From Blasia pusilla (lineage: Eukaryota > Marchantiophyta > Marchantiopsida > Blasiales): a stretch of DNA of 64,000 bases. The notes under the pieces are model-generated. The model saw nothing but the letters and a program-made list of their open reading frames with translations, was not told the DNA's origin and did not search any database. The stretch covers positions 64,418,001-64,482,000 of the forward strand of contig CM114271.1 of assembly GCA_050084515.1 (NCBI GenBank), in the 5' to 3' direction. Of this stretch, positions 55,532 to 64,000 are shown piece by piece (the stretch's first letter is position 1; each line of letters starts with the position of its first letter). Both the position numbers and the translations under genes were made by a program.

Positions 55532-58500
55532 GCTTGCGCGCTAGCTGCACGCACTCAACTGCCGCCCTAAGGCTCCGGTGGAAAGGTGTGCGTGGTCGAT
55601 CATCGGACCTGTGGTTGGAATGCACCAGCGTGCAACTATCGCTGTCGAATGTAGCTGACGGGCGCATGGCGCAAATGTACAGCGCGTGCTAGCTGCATAG
55701 CTACTTACATAGAGAGAGAGAGATAGATAGATAGAGTTGCGTAACGATACAGCGCTAGAATGCCGGAGTAAGTGTGAGTCGAGACAAGTGAATCACCATG
55801 CCCGGCCCCCACCACACTTTTGTTTGGATCAGGGCTGCCATGATTAAGGCACCCGGGTGGTAAGTTTTTACATCTTCACAGATGTAAAGATTAATGTCAC
55901 AATTATGTTAAGAAAATACTTGGTTCGTTATACATTTGGTAATATAGTACCTTATTAGTATGTTATAGTATTATTTTAGTATAGTTCCCTAAATCACACC
56001 TTGTACATACTAATGTATTCGATACTATTGTATTGGTGTCCTTATACACACTATTGTAGTGTCTCCCCCGTTTTTATTGCTGGTTTAATAATAGTACTTA
56101 CATTATGGGTTTCTTTTCTATCCATTCTAACGTAGTGTCTCATATGTCCACAAAATTCAGTGTTAATAATAACTCCCTTAATAATAAAAAATAATTTATA
56201 TAATTACATTTTCGTATTTGTATCGTTATTTCCGTTATACCGTTAAACTTGTATATTGCATGGACGTACACTAATATATGTTGTATGAAAAAACTGCTAA
56301 GATCGTATTCAGCAGCCTCTTCTCCCGGATAGGATCCCGGTAACTCAGGTTTCTCCCCCGGGAAACTTCCGAATAGTTGTAACCGCATAGGTTAAACACC
56401 TGCATTGAGACCCCTTCTTGTGAAGATTCTGCTCGACGTAATGAGCGCAATCGCAATGAATAGCTAGCTGGCACGCACCATTGGGCCTCGCAGTCAGGGT
56501 TCAGGGTTTAGGCAGACACGGCGCCTTTTAGCTTGCGGCGGTCGTTGATCGAGTGCTTGAGCCCACCAGGGGCAGGGAAGGAAGCGTCGAATTCGATCGA
56601 CGGTTTGGATTATTGTGCTGCTTCATGTCTGATCTCGAAACCTTAGGCTTATGGTCGTGCTCTTTGTTCATGTATATAAACAATCAACAGAGAGCCCAAC
56701 ACGAAGTTCGAATACAATCAAATCCTGCGCATCGACGACAACTATGACAGCGCGCGTGCACCTCAAATGGGGCCATGGAATGGGAGGTGTACGTCCCCCT
56801 CGATCTATATGCTCGCATGCCCAGCTGGAGTGCCCATTTCATCTCTAGAGTGGGACAGTTCAGGCAATCATGCAGACGGACAAGAGATGCGAGTCCTAGC
56901 CCGTTTCACGCGAACACCCTCCCCGAGCCGAGCCGACCAAGAGCAAGAGCAGGAGAAGTATTGCAAAGCTCTGGTCTCTATTGTCATTGATCGGATACTC
57001 GGCCCGACTTCTTTGGTGAGTGTGAGGGAGATCTAGAGCGAGGGGGGAGGCTCTGCTCGGTTGATTTGAATTTTACACTGCAGGGAGTAAATCTACCTGG
57101 CCTTGAGGGGAATTGACGGAGTGATGACGGTGGAATCCGATTCTTAGGGCGTCATGGAGAGCAGCTTGCTAGGGTAGGGTAGGGGTATGTCACCATGGTA
57201 GACTTTGAACTAGAATTCACACGCCGGAATTCGAAAGGAGTTGCGCGCTATAGCTAGGAGGATCCTCCGAATGAACCCTCGGCTAGTGCTGAGAAATTCC
57301 TGGTCACAGTTCCGCCCTGCTAGTCGAGCGATCTTGTCACCTTTCAATAATGCATGAGGAACTAACCAACCACGCGAAAGCTAGGTATGTGAGTACGTAC
57401 ATGGCATGGTCCACCAAAGTTAGGGTACATCCGAGACTCGCCTCGAGAAGCGAAGGGATGCCCATGTGATCTGGACTTGGTTGGTGACACAAATTGCCAA
57501 ACAGGAAAAGGAAAAAGTTGCAAATGTTGAGAAGCCCGTCTTCGGATCCACAGGACATTCTGCTACTTTCAGATCACACTGCCGCCACTCTTAGCGTAGC
57601 ATGTCACCTACCAGCACATCACATGTCGCCGTCGCCCGTATCGATACAGAATCGTGAGATTGATGCTATGCAACGTCTACGAATGTGCGCGATCGAATGA
57701 TCCCAATTCGATTTGCGCGTGCTCATCGATCGATCTAGATCGTCGCTGACACCAAACAGCACGGCGAGTGTGAGCAATGATTGCTGGAGTGTGGAAAACG
57801 CTTCCTCTCTCGAGCTGATGTTCTGAATCCAGCTCCAACCGTTTGGATGGAAATCGAACTGTGGAGACTCCGGTTCATCATCCCCATGGAAGTTAAGCGA
57901 TTCGATTCCTCGTTCACAATATGAATGATATGGGAGAAATCGTTCAATTAAGATTCTCAAAGTCCCACTTCACTGTCGCTCCGAATCCGCCGTCGTTGAA
58001 TCCGAGATCGCTTTCGATTCTACGTTCATGAGCTAAAGCCGACGCCACACATTGGAACCATGCACCTTTTATTCAAAATCCGACGTGAATGAATTATATT
58101 ATTAGTACTTTTATTAAAAAAGAACTTACCTGGTTGTATGGAAATAATAATGATACTCTTTTTTTCTAATGTTATTTATGTTAAATAATTTATTTAAAAT
58201 ATTTCTTATTAAAGGATTTTTTTTCCATAGTCATATTGATCACGTCATTATTTTACAATATAACCACAAGTAATTTAAATCTGTGTTCTTTTAAATAATT
58301 TCATTTTCTCATAAGAAATATTTATCTCTTCATCAATTAATAGGAGAGAAAATCTCACTCACCTCACCAAACTCTATATGTTGGATAGGGATTGCTAGAG
58401 TAAATGAGATTTTCCCTAATAGAAACTTTTAGTTCATAGTCATGGATGCCATATCCGTACTATTTTTTATGGACTTATCGCCTATGGGTGTAAGATGCCA

Positions 58501-61500
58501 TAAGAGTTAGACACTCACCTTCGACTTCCAACCATATTCCCCATCTATTTAGTTCACATAATATGTAAAGTCCAACACCCCCAGTAAATTAAGAGACCCT
58601 AAAGAAAGACTTACATTCCCTAATAGGGATCTAATTTGCCTCCCCCATAATAGGACTTTGATTGAACCACATATAGCAATCTGGTTATTTTGGTCAAGGA
58701 AACTATTATGGCATTGTGTGAAGTTGCCACCCTTTGCTTAGGAGGAGCAGCATGAGGACAAACATTGTGAGAGGTAGTGGGTCGAGTTCGAATTAAAGGG
58801 CAAAGGTTTTGAAATTGGAGCATCGACATGTGAGTGGAGATCGCATTGAATCAACGCCATCCTATGTTGTATCTGTGAGCTTGGCACAAAAGCTATTTGT
58901 GTGCTACAAGCAATTTGATATGGCTTGGGAGTTCGTACGTGATTGGAGAACAATTTAGGAGCGGGATCCTTGCATAGGTGTGGCTTCTTCCAAGATTCCT
59001 ATCTCACACAGTTGCATGGGGCTGATTCAAGAGAGTTGAAGAAGACCAGATTGAGAGAGGAAAGGGATTTTACAGAAGATTGGGTTTCTCAAATGAGAGA
59101 GATGCTTATTTCATGGAGGAGCTAGAGTGCATTTGAGAGACTTGATTCGCTCAAATCTTAGAGACGTTGAGGTCATAGAGGAGAAAATTGTGGTGATAAG
59201 ACACAAGCTTTATCCGTCATGATTTCCAAGTCACGAACGGTTCCAAGTCAATTGCAAATGGGAAAAAGGGTGGATTTTGGATGCAACGTACTGATTTTGA
59301 GGTGATGAGCGCTTGTTTGGAGAATCTTGAAAACTTTGAGGTGTCGTTGGGTAGTAGACGGAAAACAAGGGTTGGTAGTAGATTGTAATCCAAGGTGTTG
59401 CATTTGGCTTGGTGGCATCACAATTGCATGCAATGGGATTGTGAGTCACTATCATGCCCATCTTGTAAAAGAAATTGAAGAGATATCTATATGCTTAAAA
59501 ATGGGCTTTCATCATCATGCATAGTACTAGAGGTGGATTGAGCCAAGCTAAAGTTGCTATTGGCTTGACTTTGGAGAATAATGTCTAGCGCCTTGTTATC
59601 TCTTCAGGTTTTGGATCGTCTATTGATGTTGCATTAATTGGTGAACGCCTCCATGATGAGGAGTCTCATACAACCTCGCCATCTACAATTGCAAAGGAAG
59701 ATCCAAGCTCTCCAATTCATATAAAATGTTCAAGTTCCATAAAGGCCCAACAACTCGGCTTCATTCCATACAAGAGCAAGACCAACTTTAGTTGGTGTGT
59801 ACCAAGAGGGGCTCCAATTAAAGGTTAAATACAAGGAGAGATCTTTGGAGTTGCGTAAGTTGGATGAGAAACATGCAGATGGGATTTTTAAAATAGATAG
59901 ATGGGATCAAGTTATCCTTGAGATGAGTCGGAATGGTAAGTCTTGTGATGAAATTTTAGTAGTTTTAGAACCTTATCTTCCATGTCTAAAACTATTCAAT
60001 TGAAGATAAGGTTCATAGAAGCTCTCAATCTTAATGACTTGTTATAATAATTTGCAAAAATTTTCCAAATATTCGTCCTACTAGAGAAGCATTTACAAAA
60101 TCCCAAGTTCAAATATGAGTTTTTGGATTCTCAACATCCACTTCTCTCAACACCATTAATCTTATCATCCCCCTTATATGAGGAGAAGCCTAGATTGATG
60201 GTTCGGACTTGGACGTCGGAGGAGTCATAGTAATATGACGTAAGTGGTTTTTGGAGAACCAAGACTAGGATTATCTAACCCTATATTGCATCAGGGTTTT
60301 TTTAACCTATTTTTCTTTATATTCTATAAATAGAAACAAAGAAAATTAGGTTAAAAAATATTAATTTCCCGAGTAGTGAAATATTTGAGAGCCGCAATGG
60401 TAGCGCATTCTCGTATGTCAAGTTATTTCCATGTTCAGGTTCCATCGAAGCTCTTCTATGAGCGCACGGACTAGGCCCCTTTGTCTCTCCAAGATTTATA
60501 ACATATTTTAGTGATTTTGTCACATTCTCTTTACTCATATGATTATGTTCATTCTCTTTCTATCTGTGTTAGAGTTTGAGTGATCATAATTTTGTTCTTG
60601 ATTATGCTAATACATAGGTCTCAAAGTTCAAGAATTTAATATGTCAAAGAGTGTGTCTTGGCAGACATGAACGTTTGGTCATGACCCCCTTACACCTTGT
60701 TTGAGCATGTGTGACTCTGCGAAGTATTACACAATAGGAAATATGTTCTATTGAGCTTACTTAGAGAGTTAAAATTTGGATCAATAACCTTATGGCAAAC
60801 ATGTGCAAAGCAAACATAATACATATCTACGAACCAAAATTGCAAGGTGGGTTTAAGGAGATGCTAAAATTTTCAAACTTCCAAATCTTCCCTATCCCAC
60901 AAGGTTTCATATGGACAAAATCCATGTCCATGTCCATGGACTTATGTTTGTTCTATAGAATTATTTGTCCATGTGGGCCCCATCTCCCCATTATTTCTCA
61001 TCCCTCCACTTACCTTCATGATCCACATTTTCTCCTTTCTTCATCCTCCCACCTCCACTCCCTCCCCCCTTGTTGCCTCGTCCGCCCTTGCCTTGCCTTC
61101 CCTTGCCTTCCACCCTAAACTATAAGTGTGGTCCCTATCTTCCAAACTATGTCCAAACTTGTCCGTCCATGCCCGTCCTAGGGACAGACTTGTCTATTTT
61201 TGTGCCCTTGCCCGATTATCACTTAGGGTCACATCTAAAGCTACCATAGCAATACAAAAAATGAGAAAATGAGAAAAAAAAATATTAGGAAAATATCAAA
61301 AATAGAGTAGGAAATGTAGAGCATACTACCCACTCATTCTCTAGTTGTATCATGCATGTTTCATGTGTTGAGATCTCTAGATCGAGGCGATAAAAAAAGC
61401 GGAAATGAACATGGGAGGGGTGAGTATCCACTCTTCCCGAACAACTACTCATCCTCATCAAATGTTTATGCAATTGACATCTTTGCAAAGAGAGGGGAGT

Positions 61501-61739
61501 CCTCAAAGCACATGAAATCATAGCATGATCCTGACATACTTGCAACATAACCAAGAACTCTCAGAAAGAGTCATAAAAAATCATGAGAATATGAAAGAGT
61601 ACAATGGAACCCCAAAAATTGGAGCACATACCAATAAAGAAAAAGATGATTCACTTCTTATGATCACAAAAAATCCACGCATTAATAGAATATCAACACT
61701 TCTATTCAAAATACGTATATCTTTGAGAATAATCACGCT
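55532..61739. other. Long gene-poor stretch
   Basis: It includes a GA/GATA microsatellite (55703-55736) and AT-rich DNA (55.9-56.3 and 58.1-58.6 kb). The C/T-rich 60.9-61.2 kb part has repeated TCCATG and CTTGCC words. Frames such as 59797-60003 and 57619-57960 have no known domain. I found no transposon protein remains, RNA gene or splice-consistent exon. Confidence 0.3.
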
Positions 61740-61779
61740 GATAACCTCTTGGTGCAGCAACATCTCCTCCTCCATGCTG

Positions 61780-62947
61780 AGGCACGCGTCCATGACCTTG
61801 ACCAATGCAATCGCGTTGGTGATGGGCTTTACTGCATGCCCAACAAGTAATCATAGGAGGTTGTTGTTGAGCCGCATATATATAGGAGGCTGTTGCTGAG
61901 CCGCAGGTCTCTGTGGCACGGCCTCCCGGTATTCTCCCTCAGCTCGTGGTGCCACAAATCTTTCTCGGAATCCACGTTGTTACACCGGTGGTGCAGGTAA
62001 TCTTGACTAATTTTGCCCAGAACTCATGGTGGCTATGCTCTCCTCCCCCATGTTTCGCTCAATGTTCTCGGCGGTCCTAAAAAAATCTCTCAACATAGGT
62101 GTTCATAAGAAGCACCCCTCCCGCACCCGTGTCCGCAGGGTTCGGTCCAGCATCGCGTATCATGATTGGATAGCATGGGACTCTGTCACCCCTGAGTGAC
62201 GTTAATCAACATGAGCAAGCGAGTGTAGGCCTCACACAAACTCTCACCTGGGCGCCTCTAGAAGTCGTGGATGCTCTGCAACTTCTCCGTCCGTCCGTCC
62301 TGGTAGCTCGTTCGCAACTCAGCAAAGAACTCAACCACAGGGTTGAACTTGGGACGAACCCGACTGAACGGTACAACTGCTCCACTGCAAGTTATCCCTC
62401 CTAAAACATCACTGGTGGAAGAGGAAGTAGCCTCTCCAGACTCCTCCTCCTCATCTGGGAACGGCTCCGTCCATGACACATAGTGTGGGTCATAGTAGAG
62501 TCCCCATGGCTCAATCTCTTGGGCATATCTGTGGGAGAACTTATGGTAATCATCCATGGGTGTCCCCTCTAGGTGCTGGAACATACCAATCCATGTTGTA
62601 AACGGGTTGAACTCCTTAGAGTTCCTAGCTCATTGTGAGTCACACCAACTCCTAAACTCCGCAACGAAGTCGTGTAACTCTATAGTGCCTATAGCATCCG
62701 AAAACCTACGCGGTCCTCTACCCCGGTCGTCCATCTCGTACTCCCAAGCGGTAGGACCACTAATTGTTTGTGGTGATGCACTAATGCACTCCTCTACACT
62801 CTCCCCCTCGTCTGAAGATGACAAAGAAGGAGGTTAAGGCGGTCCCTCACGTGGAGATCCTCGGAACCTTGCGCCACTCCGCGTAAAACCTCTAGAGCTA
62901 CTCTCAGGTCCGCCATCTCACCTCTCAAAGTCCCAAAAGGACGCCGT
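61780..62947 (-). pseudogene. gag of copy C
   Basis: The start codon position aligned with A reads ACG (62947-62945). It is followed by a frame with FTRSGARFRGSPREGPP, SSSDEGESVEECI and DDRGRGPRRF (within 62824-62630). After a stop comes FQHLEGTPMDDYHKFSHRYA (from 62584) and then PKFNPVVEFFAELRTS. A later piece reads PGESLCEAYTRLLMLINVTQ (about 62255-62195), a retrotransposon-gag-like motif. A Cys-Trp-Ala-Cys ... His ... Cys group at 61845-61807 looks like a zinc knuckle. There are several stops and shifts. Confidence 0.7.
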
Positions 62948-63249
62948 GATGACCCTCATGCCCTAGTCATGCAATCACTCTCAACCTCGTGAGTAATCAC
63001 TCAATCGCTCAAGCTAAATATGCGGGGTCAATCTACACTCTCTCACTAAGATATGTGTTGTGCGGCAACAAGCGGCGTGGTGCGGCAAACTAGCTGATCT
63101 ATTGTCTCATGAACAACACATACCCTCAACTCTAGATATCCCACACAGGTCTATGTCCCCTAAACCCATACATCAATGATGCTCTCACCATCTGCACGAA
63201 ACCCAATATCTCAAATAACTACCCAATATCTGGAATTCCCTACCACGTA

Positions 63250-64000
63250 TGTCGCGACCCTCATGACCAAACGAGTGCCAAGCGGAACATTGGAACATTA
63301 GCGGGCTCACGCTAAGATGGTTTGCGCGTTGGAATAGTCTCAAAGAGGAGATAAGAGACGAGACGCGAGCGAGGCGTCACGTTTCAGATGTTGTGGTCGC
63401 GACCGAGAAACCTGGACCAAACGCGGAATGAGACTTGAAAGAAGTCGAGTCTAGGAAGTGGGTTGCCAAAGGAAGAATCCGGATTTGGAACGCCACTAGC
63501 GTTTGAGAGTTTCCGACTGTATTTATGGCCATAACTTTTAGCGCCAAGATGCGTTTGAATTAAATAAGGGTGCGTTAGAAAGCTTATGGAAAGCTGGTTC
63601 AAACGCACTAAAGATCTCTGTAAACGCTTCAGCAGCGGCTGAGAAACAATCCGGAAACGACTGTAAGTAGAGTCGGGTTGAGGGCCACAATGAAGGGCCC
63701 GACCCTCCTTTTCCAAAGGGGGGGGGTTATTGGAGAACCCCAGAAGTACTAGTAAGGGGGAAGGTCTTGGAGAGTGTTTGGAACTCGAACCCCACTTTGG
63801 GCGCCGCGGGGCGGCTCAAGAGCATGGAACGGAACGCGAGTTTGGGGGTTGGGTTGGAAAACCTGCACCAAGTCTATTGAGGCGATTTTAGACATCCCTC
63901 TTGGATTTCACCCCGCGACTCAATTACTTGGGTCTCGTTTTGGAACTCACACGAGGTCCGTTGAACAGTTGGGATTGCTAGGCGCGCGGGTGCCATTTTA
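63250..64000 (-). repeat. LTR of copy C (partial)
   Basis: Read on the minus strand, the LTR ends GGGTCGCGACA at 63250, like the solo LTR (GGGTCACGACA at 25455). The two LTRs match across the whole visible ~750 bp, including TCCAACCC, AGAGGGATGTCT and GCTCACGCTAAGATGG-type blocks. The leader follows at once. Confidence 0.85.

Larger units (their letters stand above)
61740..64000 (-). mobile_element. Ty3/gypsy element copy C: LTR, leader and gag only
   Basis: On the minus strand the copy reads LTR (from beyond 64000 to 63250), leader (63249-62948) and gag (62947 to about 61780), then ends in unrelated AT-rich DNA. Its LTR matches the solo LTR at 24455-25455, and its leader and gag match copy A at 19942-20880. 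This is the copy that ties the LTR to the DNMT-bearing family. The 5' end of the LTR lies outside the window. Confidence 0.85.

Noticed and set aside
60920-61100. TCCATG and CTTGCC word repeats as a possible microsatellite or regulatory site
   Set aside because: Only two to three imperfect repeats; looks like low-complexity pyrimidine-rich DNA.
63230-63250. Primer-binding site for initiator tRNA-Met after the LTR of copy C
   Set aside because: The sequence after the LTR (TACGTGGTAGGG) does not match the usual TGGTATCAGAGC, so no primer tRNA is named.
1-64000. CRISPR arrays, bacterial operons, phage genes or a toxin-antitoxin pair as the hidden system
   Set aside because: Intron-containing genes and plant-type transposons show a eukaryotic nuclear sequence; no direct-repeat-spacer arrays or operon spacing were seen.

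Overview
The window looks like transposon-rich nuclear DNA from a green plant of the streptophyte lineage (land plant or charophyte-grade alga). I cannot name the species. The evidence is: two intron-containing host genes with clean GT-AG introns, of which one is a plant STP-type sugar transporter; LINE, hAT and Ty3/gypsy relics; satellite and MITE-like repeats; and in-frame nonsense codons of a kind that CG/CHG cytosine methylation followed by deamination would leave. There are no bacterial-style operons. I found no tRNA, rRNA or CRISPR.

Layout. 1-6.4 kb: two decayed non-LTR retrotransposons of one family in opposite orientation (3' end at 1-513 minus; 4.3-6.4 kb plus), with repeats between them. 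6.4-13 kb: unique DNA with a possible internal exon (7334-7547 minus) and a three-exon STP-like transporter (9969-12951 plus). 13-19.9 kb: AT-rich DNA with a perfect hairpin, a fold-back element, a five-unit ~183-bp tandem array and a dispersed repeat. 19.9-28.6 kb: a large, mutated Ty3/gypsy element (copy A) in the order gag, protease, cytosine-5 DNA methyltransferase, reverse transcriptase, RNase H, integrase, C-terminal PHD-type zinc finger. A 1001-bp solo LTR with TAGGA target duplications sits between methyltransferase and RT. 28.8-31 kb: broken hAT transposase (minus). 31-39 kb: gene-poor, with a MITE-like element and other inverted repeats. 39.4-42.6 kb: a two-exon GT2 cellulose-synthase-like gene (minus) of the short bacterial/fungal type. 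43-48 kb: AT-rich, repeats. 48.4-51.0 kb: a second, shorter gypsy copy (B) with RT 3' end to PHD. 51-61.7 kb: nothing recognisable apart from repeats. 61.7-64 kb: a third copy (C, minus) with LTR, leader and gag only.

The main discovery is the gypsy family. One reading frame carries the motifs of a DNMT3-like methyltransferase straight into the RT domain, so the methyltransferase is part of the polyprotein and not a neighbouring gene. The same polyprotein ends in a PHD-like finger, giving a possible chromatin writer and reader in one mobile element. The element is now dead: most nonsense codons are TAG or TGA, and at several of them copy B still has CAG or CAA. Copy A also has a gag segment repeated in antisense, which could form a long hairpin RNA.

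Limits: all family assignments come from motifs read by eye. No database search, alignment program or expression data was used. Boundaries given as approximate are approximate.
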